From Peptococcaceae bacterium (lineage in GTDB: Bacteria > Bacillota > Peptococcia > Peptococcales > Peptococcaceae): a DNA stretch of 47,191 nucleotides. Within the stretch, counting starts at the first letter, position 1. The number at the start of each line of letters is the position of its first letter. The position numbers and the translations under genes were made by a program. The DNA lies in NCBI GenBank assembly GCA_900756555.1, contig CAAEKP010000060.1:1-47191 (forward strand), written 5' to 3'. Below are positions 29,981 through 37,519 of this stretch, one piece after another. Under the pieces are notes generated by a model. It did not search any database and was not told the origin of the DNA. It saw only the letters and a program-made list of their open reading frames with translations.

Positions 29981-32074
29981 ATGACAAGATTATTAAAGAA
30001 AAGCAAATGGGTGGCAGCTATATTGGTTGCTATGATGCTGTTGACAATTATGCCAGTTAGTGCATTTGCGGAAAAAGGGAATGGTGCTACAACAGATATT
30101 GATGTTGTGAAAGTTTGGGAAGATAACGATAATGTTGCTGGTGCAAGACCAGAGAGTATTACTGTACAGTTAAAAAATGGTGACCAAGTTGTAGCTGAAA
30201 TTGATATTAATGGCGATGAATCAGCTGAAACATGGGAAGGGACATTTGAAAGCGTTCCAGTTTATGATGAGCAAGGTAATCCAATTCAGTATACTGTAGT
30301 TGAAGAACCTGTAGCAGAGTATGATGTAACATACGTGCAGCCTGTTGTAGGTGGTATGCAAAGTATAGTAGACAAAGTGCCAAACTGTAATGAAGATGTT
30401 TATTCTATAGGTGATGCAAATATTGTTATTGCAAAGGCTGCTAATGATGATAATTCTGATGGAAAAACCAGTTATTATATTTGGGCAAAAGATGCTTCTG
30501 ATATTGAAGAAACAACTTTATTAGATAATCTTAATAATGGGCGACCTAAATTAGAGGGCGCTGGAGAAGCTTTTTCTATAGAAAACACAGTATTTAGATA
30601 TGGGGAGCCTGGTATATTTGATATTTTATTGAAAGGTGCTACAACTCCTTCAAGTATTACAATCGAAAATGGTACTATTACTTTTGAAAAGACTAAATTA
30701 TGGGCAATGTTTTGGCATGGAACGACTAAATCTGTGGAGTCGGCACCAGCCGTTATTAAAAATACCTATAATCCAACCATTCCAGAACCAGATTCAACAG
30801 GCAATTTATTAATTACTAAAAAGGTAACAGGCTTGGAAAATGCTAAAGGAACACAGAAATTTAACTTTGTTTTGAGTGGTGAAGCTTTAAACGGTAAGTT
30901 AGGTGATATAGTTGTAAAAGATGCAGTTACTGGGGAGGATAAAACTAAAGATACCCTGAAAAATGAATTAGAAGGCAGTATTTTGATTCCAGTAACCGTT
31001 GATTTAAGCCAAGGCGAAGCCAGTACAAAAGTAGAAGGTTTACCACAAGGCAACTATATAATTAAAGAAGTATTAGGCGAAAAAAATAGCGCAGTAGCTA
31101 TTAATGGTTATGACTTTAAAGGTGTAGCGCTTACTACAGACAAAACAGTAGATATTGCGGATAAACAGGCAACATTCACAGTTGGCGAAAAAGTATCTTT
31201 TGATGTAGCCTTTGAAAATCAATATACAGCAAATGGAAATTCCCCACAGCCAATAACAGGTAATTTATTAATTACTAAAAAGGTAACAGGCTTGGACGAT
31301 GCTATAGGGACACAGAAATTTAACTTTGTTCTGAGTAGTGAGGCGTTAAAAAATTATGAGGGTGCAGTAACAGTTGATGAAGAGCCTGTAACAATTGATA
31401 CAGAAAATGGGGAAATTAAACTGCCAGTAACAGTTGTTAAAGATAGTGGCAATGTGAAAGTAGAAGGTTTGCCAGTAGGTGACTACACATTAGTAGAAGA
31501 TAAAGATGGTGCAGCGATTAAGGACTATACCTTAGATGTATCACTAGAAACAGAAAAAACACAGGATGTTACTTGCGTTGATGACAAAGCAACATTCACT
31601 GTAGATGATTCAAATGTATCTTTTAATGTAACATTCACAAATACCTACACCAAGTCCGGCGACGGTGAAGATAACGGTAACACTGGCGGCGGTAATACTG
31701 GCAACGAAAATACTGGCGGTAACACCGGCAACGAAAATACTGGTGGTAATACAGGCAACGAAAATACCGGTGGTAATACAGGCAACGAGGGAAGCAACAA
31801 CGATACGGACAACACAACCACAATCGTTGATGAACCGACTCCTCTGGTAAATGTGCCAGAAGAACCAATGGAAGAACCGATTGAAGAAATTGAAATTGAT
31901 GAACCAGAAGTACCTTTGACAGAGGCTCCGGGTGAACCAGTTGCGATTGAAGAACCGGAAGTTCCACTGGGTGATGCTCCAAAAACAGGCGACAGCAGCA
32001 ATGCAGTTCTGTTTGTAGCGCTGATGCTGGCAGCTGGTGCAGGTTTAGTGGTAACACGGAGAAAATTCAATTAA
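29981..32074 (+). CDS. Cell-wall-anchored surface protein with Cna-B-like and repeated pilin-type domains
   Basis: A 697-residue secreted protein. The signal peptide (MTRLLKKSKWVAAILVAMML... cleaved after SAFA, about residue 30) is followed by a Cna-B-like domain (DVVKVWEDNDNVAGARPESI, about 38-110) and a unique region (110-265). Two related beta domains each begin GNLLITKKVTGL (about 269 and 428). A Thr/Gly/Asn repeat (NTGNENTGG, about 565-605) leads into a Pro/Glu-rich wall-spanning segment. The C-terminal signal is DAPKTGD (about 667), a hydrophobic helix and RRKFN, a PKTG-type LPxTG variant for sortase. Lys and Asn in the beta domains could form isopeptide bonds. GGGAGGAAGTA precedes the start. 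Likely an adhesin or pilus-like protein; no sortase is nearby. Confidence 0.85.
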   Translation: MTRLLKKSKWVAAILVAMMLLTIMPVSAFAEKGNGATTDIDVVKVWEDNDNVAGARPESITVQLKNGDQVVAEIDINGDESAETWEGTFESVPVYDEQGNPIQYTVVEEPVAEYDVTYVQPVVGGMQSIVDKVPNCNEDVYSIGDANIVIAKAANDDNSDGKTSYYIWAKDASDIEETTLLDNLNNGRPKLEGAGEAFSIENTVFRYGEPGIFDILLKGATTPSSITIENGTITFEKTKLWAMFWHGTTKSVESAPAVIKNTYNPTIPEPDSTGNLLITKKVTGLENAKGTQKFNFVLSGEALNGKLGDIVVKDAVTGEDKTKDTLKNELEGSILIPVTVDLSQGEASTKVEGLPQGNYIIKEVLGEKNSAVAINGYDFKGVALTTDKTVDIADKQATFTVGEKVSFDVAFENQYTANGNSPQPITGNLLITKKVTGLDDAIGTQKFNFVLSSEALKNYEGAVTVDEEPVTIDTENGEIKLPVTVVKDSGNVKVEGLPVGDYTLVEDKDGAAIKDYTLDVSLETEKTQDVTCVDDKATFTVDDSNVSFNVTFTNTYTKSGDGEDNGNTGGGNTGNENTGGNTGNENTGGNTGNENTGGNTGNEGSNNDTDNTTTIVDEPTPLVNVPEEPMEEPIEEIEIDEPEVPLTEAPGEPVAIEEPEVPLGDAPKTGDSSNAVLFVALMLAAGAGLVVTRRKFN
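31677..31790 (+). repeat. Coding tandem repeat (NTGNENTGG) in the surface protein
   Basis: About four 27-bp units of the form GGTAATACTGGCAACGAAAA encode Asn-Thr-Gly-Gly/Asn-Glu repeats. Third-base differences between units show some age, but the tract is prone to slippage and length variation between strains. It is a flexible stalk before the wall-spanning region. Confidence 0.75.
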
Positions 32075-32136
32075 TGAATTTGGTAAAAAAAGAATAATGG
32101 CCGATAATTCTCAATGAGAATTGAAGCAAAAATAGA

Positions 32137-32185
32137 AGGCTCCCTGTGGGTTTGATAATATCCTATCAATCACAGGGAGTCTTTT
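32137..32185 (+). terminator. Terminator after the surface-protein gene
   Basis: CTCCCTGTG (32140-32148) pairs with CACAGGGAG (32171-32179), extended inside by TTGATA/TATCAA, and is followed by TCTTTTG. It closes the surface-protein operon ahead of convergent minus-strand genes. Confidence 0.7.
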
Positions 32186-32213
32186 GCATAGCTGTTGTCT
32201 GTTTATATTTATT

Positions 32214-32486
32214 TTACGACACAGTGGTGACATCTTCATCGGCAGTTTGCAGCAGAGCTTTTAGTTCGTGCAATACCTGAGTGGCTTTGGTGTCCGGCAT
32301 GGACAGCAATAAAAAGAGAAAGGTGGAGGCAGACAGGGCGTGCCGTCCTTGTTTGATGTTGTTGTACGCACGGGCGGTAATATGCAGCTGTTCTGCCATG
32401 CGCTCCTGCGTGTAGTGCAGTTCCTGACGGTATTGCTCTGTCAGATTAATCAGATAGGTTTGCAGTGCGCTGTTTTGTTTGTTCAC
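32214..32486 (-). CDS. Small XRE-like helix-turn-helix protein
   Basis: A 90-residue protein starting at GTG 32486 after AAGGAGGACG. The central part (TQERMAEQLHITARAYNNIK, then QGRHALSASTFLFLLLSM) has the XRE/Cro helix-turn-helix pattern. It spans nearly the whole protein, with a short helical tail (QVLHELKALLQT). It is a DNA-binding regulator of unknown target. It is convergent with the surface-protein gene (29981-32074) and lies downstream of a DEAD-box helicase gene whose terminator separates them, so it has its own promoter. Confidence 0.65.
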   Translation of the reverse strand: MNKQNSALQTYLINLTEQYRQELHYTQERMAEQLHITARAYNNIKQGRHALSASTFLFLLLSMPDTKATQVLHELKALLQTADEDVTTVS

Positions 32487-32631
32487 GGAAATCGTCCTCC
32501 TTGCGGCTCGTCAAATTAAGAAAATTTTACCGCATATTGAATAAGTATTCCATGAAGAGTTATTCCGCTTTCGATGAAGATTGGCAAATTTTTTTGCTGT
32601 TGAATTTGCAGCAAGGAGATATCGTGTGACA

Positions 32632-32663
32632 GAAAAAAGCCATCCCCAGTTATCAGGGATGGC
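32632..32663 (-). terminator. Terminator after the DEAD-box helicase gene
   Basis: On the minus strand GCCATCCC (32663-32656) pairs with GGGATGGC (32646-32639) and is followed by TTTTTTC. Confidence 0.75.
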
Positions 32664-32697
32664 GAAATAATGATATGTCGTACAGGTAAACAGCAAA

Positions 32698-34092
32698 TTA
32701 TTTATTTTGTGGTTTGCCTGAGCGCTGGCTGTTTTTGGGAGCAGACCATTTTTTGTCGCTGGTATGCTTGGCGCTGTTTTTGGTGCGGGCAGGTCTGGTT
32801 GTATTGTCGTGTTTGCCCTGCTTATCTGCCGGCTTCTGTGATCTGCCTGATTTTGTTTTGCCGTTGCTGCTTTTGCCGGAGGCTTTTTTGTCCGCGCCCT
32901 TTTTATCCGCAGATTTCTTTTTGCGGTTCGGGTCTTTGTAAAATTCTTTGACCGCACCGGATAAAATTTTACCTTTTACCAGATGCACCGGCGCTACTTC
33001 AATATTAAATTCGCGCTGATAAATACGCAGCGCAGCCAATTCCCGCGGATTCACAATGCTGTAGCACTGGCCGTGGCCTAAACCGCGGGCAGTGCGGCCT
33101 GCACGATGCACATATTCGTTTGGCTCCGTGGGGAAGTCCAGATTGATAATATGAGTGATATCTGGAATATCCAGGCCGCGGGCAGCCAGGTCAGAAGAAA
33201 CCAGCACTTTAATCTTCCCTTTACGGAAATCCTCCATAGCTTTCTGCCGTTCTTCTTTGGACACAATGCCATGCAGACTATAGGTGCGGATTTTATGATA
33301 GTTCAGCTTATCTACCAGAAAATCCAGCTCTGGCCCATCGTTCATAAAAATCAAGATGCGTTGTGCTTCGTCGTCCAGAGCATGGAGCAATTTGCGCAGC
33401 TGCACAAATTTTTCGCGCTGTTCGCTAATCAGATAAAAGTGCTCGATGTTTGGATTCATTTTAGCCTGATCTTCAATTTTTACAAAGGCTGGTTCATTCA
33501 TCTGCTGTGCCAGAATGTCCAGCGAGTGATTACTGGCGGTGGCAGAAAAAGCAGCCAGCTGGCGGTCACGCAGCATACTCTTAATGATTTCCTGTACCGT
33601 CTGCTGATTGGTGTTATCCAGCAGATTATCCATTTCGTCGATGATAACGGTGCGGATGGTCTGGCAGTTAATTTTGCGCTTTTTAATCAAATCCAGAATA
33701 CGACCCGGCGTGCCTACAATAAGATGTGGTTTTTCTTTCAGCTTGCTGATTTGGTTATTGATATTGGCTTCGCCGATGATACTCTGGCAGCGAATATCCA
33801 GTTTAGCATTTTTGCAGAGCAACTGTGCCTGCCGATAAATCTGAATCACCAGTTCATGGGTAGGTGCCAGAATCAGTGTTTGTAATTGTTTGGAGCTGGC
33901 ATCCGTGTTGAGCAACACAGGGCATAGATATGCCAGTGTTTTGCCGCTGCCTGTGTAGGACTGACCAATCACGTCACGGCCCTCCAACAGCAGCGGGATT
34001 ACCTGTTCCTGGATGGCAGTGGGGCTGGTAATTTCCTGCATAGCCAGCGCCTGAACCATCGCTTCATTTTGCAATAAAGCCTGAAAAGACAT
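32698..34092 (-). CDS. DEAD-box ATP-dependent RNA helicase
   Basis: A 464-residue DEAD-box helicase. In order: Q motif (TSPTAIQEQVIP), motif I SYTGSGKT, Ia APTHELVIQ, GTPGRILDL, motif II as DEMD (a variant of DEAD), motif III SATAS, motif V VSSDLAARGLDIP, and motif VI HRAGRTARG. From about residue 365 a basic, low-complexity tail (repeated KKSADKKGADKK and NGKTKSGRSQKP) probably binds RNA without sequence preference. It resembles CshA/CshB-type cold-shock or ribosome-assembly helicases. ATGGAGGA precedes the ATG. Confidence 0.9.
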   Translation of the reverse strand: MSFQALLQNEAMVQALAMQEITSPTAIQEQVIPLLLEGRDVIGQSYTGSGKTLAYLCPVLLNTDASSKQLQTLILAPTHELVIQIYRQAQLLCKNAKLDIRCQSIIGEANINNQISKLKEKPHLIVGTPGRILDLIKKRKINCQTIRTVIIDEMDNLLDNTNQQTVQEIIKSMLRDRQLAAFSATASNHSLDILAQQMNEPAFVKIEDQAKMNPNIEHFYLISEQREKFVQLRKLLHALDDEAQRILIFMNDGPELDFLVDKLNYHKIRTYSLHGIVSKEERQKAMEDFRKGKIKVLVSSDLAARGLDIPDITHIINLDFPTEPNEYVHRAGRTARGLGHGQCYSIVNPRELAALRIYQREFNIEVAPVHLVKGKILSGAVKEFYKDPNRKKKSADKKGADKKASGKSSNGKTKSGRSQKPADKQGKHDNTTRPARTKNSAKHTSDKKWSAPKNSQRSGKPQNK

Positions 34093-34324
34093 AAAAAATC
34101 CTCCATCTGTTTTAAAATATTTTATAATATATTCTTTGTAATCAATTTAGTACTTTAATTATAGCATGAAAACCGGGCAGAAAGATAGCGACAATTCCTG
34201 CGGAATAAAAAGTTGGCAGCGCGGGGAATTACCTGTGGCGAAAAGGTTGACCTGTGGCCTTTTGTGGGATAAAATAAAGAGGAACAATTCAGATATTGTG
34301 AGAAAGGTATTGGAGGTGGCAGTT

Positions 34325-34894
34325 ATGTTTACCGGAAGAAAAATTACATTACAAAAGCCAACCAAAGAGGATGCGTATTACTTCCAGAAATGGTTTATGA
34401 ATAAGGAATTTCGGCACTGGTATGACAGCTATATGAATGTTTCGCTGGATATGATAGAAGAAGAAATCGGCAAAAACAAAGATGTAACCGACCCAAGTGC
34501 AGAACGAGTGGATTTTGTAGTAAAAAATAAACGAAACGGCGAAACCATCGGTATTGCGTCCATCAAAAATATTGACCGTCAGAATGGTCATGCGGAAATT
34601 GCGTTGGGGATTGGCGATGAAGAAAATCGTCTGGCTGGCTTTGGTCTGGATTTGATGATTGTGCTGGCTGATGTAGTGTTCTATCACTTCGGCTTTGAAA
34701 AATGTTACTCAAAAGTGAATGACAATAACCGCCTGGGGCTGAAATCTGCGTTAAGTTTTGGTTTCACTGCGGAAGGCAAGCTGCGCAAGCACACCTTTAT
34801 TGATGGTCAGTATGTTGACCAGTGGATTTTAGGAATGACACGGGAAGAATACGAAGCGTTGAGCATCGTGCCAAAATGGAAGGCGCGGGCATAG
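34325..34894 (+). CDS. GNAT-family N-acetyltransferase (RimJ/RimL-like)
   Basis: A 189-residue acetyl-CoA-dependent acetyltransferase. It starts MFTGRKITLQKPTKEDAYYF, has IGIASIKNIDRQNGHAEIAL, the GIGDEENRLAGFGLDLMIVL acetyl-CoA region, and EKCYSKVNDNNRLGLKSALS, then FGFTAEGKLRKHTFIDGQYV. This is the Acetyltransf_3 order found in RimJ/RimL and SpeG-like enzymes. The ATG at 34325 follows TTGGAGGTGGCAG; the frame extends upstream but without a start signal. The substrate (protein N-terminus, polyamine or antibiotic) cannot be told. It is separated from metY by a promoter and a riboswitch. Confidence 0.8.
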   Translation: MFTGRKITLQKPTKEDAYYFQKWFMNKEFRHWYDSYMNVSLDMIEEEIGKNKDVTDPSAERVDFVVKNKRNGETIGIASIKNIDRQNGHAEIALGIGDEENRLAGFGLDLMIVLADVVFYHFGFEKCYSKVNDNNRLGLKSALSFGFTAEGKLRKHTFIDGQYVDQWILGMTREEYEALSIVPKWKARA

Positions 34895-34903
34895 AAAAAA
34901 ATC

Positions 34904-34932
34904 TTTACAACTGCAGTTTCCTGTGGTATAGT
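34904..34932 (+). promoter_or_regulatory. Promoter of the SAM riboswitch/met operon
   Basis: TTTACA (34904-34909), 17-base spacer, TATAGT (34927-34932), located about 30 bases upstream of the riboswitch. Confidence 0.75.
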
Positions 34933-34966
34933 AAGCAGAACAAGAAAAATTGCATATAGAATCTTT

Positions 34967-35067
34967 GTTATCAAGAGCGGTGGAGGGACTGGCCCTGTGA
35001 AACCCGGCAACAACCAGCAGAGCTGGAAATGTGCTAAATCCTGCAGACGAAGTGTCTGGTAGATAAT
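34967..35067 (+). promoter_or_regulatory. SAM-I (S-box) riboswitch
   Basis: The aptamer carries the S-box signature: TTATCAAGAGCGGTGGAGGG, ACTGGCCCTGTGAAACCCGG, CAACAACC, and a closing strand GATAA (35062-35066) pairing with TTATC (34968-34972). The GTGCTAAATCC segment ahead of CAGACGAAGTGTCTG (P4 hairpin) also fits. High SAM should favour the downstream terminator and shut off metY. Confidence 0.95.
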
Positions 35068-35089
35068 GGAGTAATATCATTTTGCCTAC

Positions 35090-35127
35090 AAAGCCATTTT
35101 CTATCAAAAAGAAGATGGCTTTTTTTG
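35090..35127 (+). terminator. SAM-riboswitch expression-platform terminator
   Basis: AAAGCCATTTTC (35090-35101) pairs with GAAGATGGCTTT (35111-35122), followed by TTTTTG. It lies 20 bases after the aptamer and 86 bases before metY, as expected for attenuation control. Confidence 0.88.
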
Positions 35128-35213
35128 TATTCTTGTCAAAGAACAAAGAGGATGGACTGGCAGCTATAAGCTGCCTCAGGACATAATCTTAATATTTTCA
35201 GGAGGGAATCATC

Positions 35214-36500
35214 ATGAATTTAGAAAATTGTAAAGCAGGTACTGTTTGTATTCAGGGCGGTTGGGAACCCAAAAAAGGGGAAGCCCGCGTGCTGCCAATT
35301 TATCAGAGCACCACATTCCTATACGAAACCAGCGACCAGATGGGCCGTTTGTTTGACTTAGAGGATGATGGCTATTTCTACACCCGTTTGCAAAACCCTA
35401 CTTCTGATGCAGTGGCTGCCAAAATTGCAGCGCTGGAAGGCGGTGTTGCCGCTATGTTGACCTCCTCTGGCCAGGCAGCAAATCTTTTTGCTGTAATTAA
35501 TATCTGTGAAGCCGGTGGACATGTGGTATGTTCCAGTGCTGTATACGGCGGTACGTTCAATCTGCTGGGTGTTACACTGAAAAAATATGGCATTGAATGC
35601 ACTTTTGTTGACCCGGATGATACCGAAGAAAATCTGGCGAAAGCGTTCCAGCCAAACACCAAATGTGTGTTGGCGGAAACCATTGCGAACCCGGCGCTGA
35701 CTGTGCTGGATATTGAAAAATTTGCCCGTCTGGCGCACAGCCACGGCGTGCCACTGATTGTGGACAACACCTTTGCCACACCAATCAACTGCCATCCATT
35801 TGAATGGGGTGCGGATATTGTAACCCATTCCACCACCAAATATATGGATGGACATGCCACCAGCGTGGGCGGCTGCGTTGTGGACAGCGGTAACTTTGAT
35901 TGGGAAGCACAGCATGATAAATTCCCAGGTTTAACTGAGCCGGATGAATCTTATCATGGCATCATCTATACGCAGAAATTTGGCAAACTGGCTTATATCA
36001 CCAAAGCCACTTCCCAGTTGATGCGTGATCTGGGGGCAACTCCTTCTCCACAGAACTCTTTCCTGCTCAATCTGGGGCTGGAAACACTGCATTTGCGTGT
36101 GCCGCGTCATTGTGAAAACGCACTGAAAGTGGCAGAATATTTGCAGAATCATGAAAAAGTAGCATGGGTAAATTACGCTGGCCTGCCAGATAACAAATAT
36201 CATGCGCTGGCACAGAAATATATGCCAAACGGCACTTGCGGCGTACTGTGTTTTGGCTTGAAGGGCGGTCGCGATGTATCGGTATCCTTCATGGATAAAC
36301 TGAAACTGGCCGCTATTGTGACCCACGTAGCCGATGCCCGCACCTGTGTGCTGCATCCAGCCAGCCACACCCATCGTCAGATGACAGAAGAACAGTTGAA
36401 AGACGCTGGCGTTGCGCCGGATTTAATTCGTTTCTCTGTGGGCATTGAAGATGCCGCTGACATTATTGCCGACCTGGAACAGGCGCTGGCACAGATTTAA
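35214..36500 (+). CDS. metY: O-acetylhomoserine sulfhydrylase (PLP Cys/Met enzyme)
   Basis: A 428-residue PLP enzyme of the Cys/Met metabolism family. Its length and N-terminus (AGTVCIQGGWEPKKGEARVL, then PIYQSTTF) fit O-acetylhomoserine sulfhydrylases, which make homocysteine from O-acetylhomoserine and sulfide. It shows YTRLQNPTSDAVAAKIAALE, the PLP aspartate in LIVDNTFATP, and the Schiff-base lysine in HSTTKYMDGHATSVGG. The C-terminus has HPASHTHRQMTEEQL and RFSVGIEDAADIIADLEQAL. AGGAGGGAATCATC precedes the ATG. Expression is under the SAM riboswitch; metA downstream is of the acetyl type, so substrate and enzyme match. Methionine gamma-lyase is the main alternative. Confidence 0.88.
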   Translation: MNLENCKAGTVCIQGGWEPKKGEARVLPIYQSTTFLYETSDQMGRLFDLEDDGYFYTRLQNPTSDAVAAKIAALEGGVAAMLTSSGQAANLFAVINICEAGGHVVCSSAVYGGTFNLLGVTLKKYGIECTFVDPDDTEENLAKAFQPNTKCVLAETIANPALTVLDIEKFARLAHSHGVPLIVDNTFATPINCHPFEWGADIVTHSTTKYMDGHATSVGGCVVDSGNFDWEAQHDKFPGLTEPDESYHGIIYTQKFGKLAYITKATSQLMRDLGATPSPQNSFLLNLGLETLHLRVPRHCENALKVAEYLQNHEKVAWVNYAGLPDNKYHALAQKYMPNGTCGVLCFGLKGGRDVSVSFMDKLKLAAIVTHVADARTCVLHPASHTHRQMTEEQLKDAGVAPDLIRFSVGIEDAADIIADLEQALAQI

Positions 36501-36507
36501 GAATTGT

Positions 36508-36553
36508 ACGGGCGGCTGCAATCACTGGTTGTCATTGCGACCGCCCGTTTTTA
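36508..36553 (+). terminator. Intrinsic terminator between metY and metA
   Basis: ACGGGCGG (36508-36515) pairs with CCGCCCGT (36541-36548), extended by GCAAT/ATTGC, then TTTTATT. It implies partial termination or a separate promoter for metA and the genes after it. Confidence 0.7.
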
Positions 36554-36588
36554 TTATAGGTATTTGTTTTTGAGGAGGATTTTATTTT

Positions 36589-37515
36589 ATGCCTGTTATT
36601 ATACCAGCAGCGTTACCGGCCACTGAGGTGCTCACCAATGAACAGATTTTCGTGATGCATGATCAGCGGGCGCGCACACAGGATATTCGCCCGTTGAAAC
36701 TGGCAATTGTAAATTTAATGCCCACTAAGATTGTGACAGAAACGCAATTATTGCGGCTTATCAGTAACACTCCGTTGCAGGTGGAAGTGGACTTAATCCG
36801 CATGGCCAGTCATGTGAGCAAAAATGTGTCGGAAGAACACCTGCAAACTTTTTATAAAGACTTTGAAGATATTAAGCATAAAAAATACGATGGCATGATT
36901 GTAACAGGTGCGCCTGTAGAGCATATGTCGTTTCAGGAAGTGAATTATTGGGATGAATTGCAGCTGATTTTTGATTTTGCCGATAAGAACGTGTTCTCTA
37001 CCCTGTTTATCTGCTGGGGAGCACAGGCCGGCCTGTATCATTATTATGGTGTACCTAAATATCCGCTGCCAGAAAAACGGTTTGGTGTATTTGAGCATGA
37101 AGTGCTGCTCAAACGGCCTATCGTGCGTGGCTTTGATGATGTGTTTTATGCGCCGCATTCCCGCCATACGGAGTTCCGCGCTGGCGATATTGCCAAAGTG
37201 GATGAATTGGAAATCATTGCGCAGTCACCGGAAGCGGGTGTTTATCTGGTAGCCAGCAAGGACGGTCATCGCGTGTTTGTGTCTGGTCATTGCGAATATG
37301 ACCCAATGACACTGGATGCGGAATATCAGCGGGATATTAGCCAGGGCAAACAGATTGCGGTGCCTAAAAATTATTATCCAAACGATGATCCATCCTGCAC
37401 ACCGGTAGTGCGCTGGCGTGGTCATGGGAATCTGCTGTTCTCCAACTGGTTGAACTATTATGTATATCAGGAAACACCATTTGATTTTGCTGATGAGGAC
37501 AACGAACAGGAGTGA
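36589..37515 (+). CDS. metA: Homoserine O-acetyltransferase (MetA family)
   Basis: A 308-residue MetA-type homoserine acyltransferase of the class I glutamine-amidotransferase-like fold. The nucleophile Cys is in LFICWGAQAGLYHYYG and the catalytic His and Glu in FVSGHCEYD. The acyl-CoA selectivity position in VTGAPVEHMSF is Glu, the residue known from acetyl-CoA-using members such as Bacillus cereus MetA; succinyl-CoA users have Gly (GAPLG). So the product should be O-acetylhomoserine, the substrate of MetY upstream. AGGAGGATTTTATTTT precedes the ATG. The metH start follows the stop after 4 bases. Confidence 0.9.
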   Translation: MPVIIPAALPATEVLTNEQIFVMHDQRARTQDIRPLKLAIVNLMPTKIVTETQLLRLISNTPLQVEVDLIRMASHVSKNVSEEHLQTFYKDFEDIKHKKYDGMIVTGAPVEHMSFQEVNYWDELQLIFDFADKNVFSTLFICWGAQAGLYHYYGVPKYPLPEKRFGVFEHEVLLKRPIVRGFDDVFYAPHSRHTEFRAGDIAKVDELEIIAQSPEAGVYLVASKDGHRVFVSGHCEYDPMTLDAEYQRDISQGKQIAVPKNYYPNDDPSCTPVVRWRGHGNLLFSNWLNYYVYQETPFDFADEDNEQE

Positions 37516-37519
37516 GAAC

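Noticed and set aside
31677..31790. Repeats considered as a CRISPR array
   Set aside because: Units are in frame, contiguous without spacers, and encode a Gly/Asn/Thr stalk of the surface protein.
33106..33885. 259-residue plus-strand ORF opposite the DEAD-box helicase gene
   Set aside because: Antisense to conserved helicase motifs, without ribosome site.
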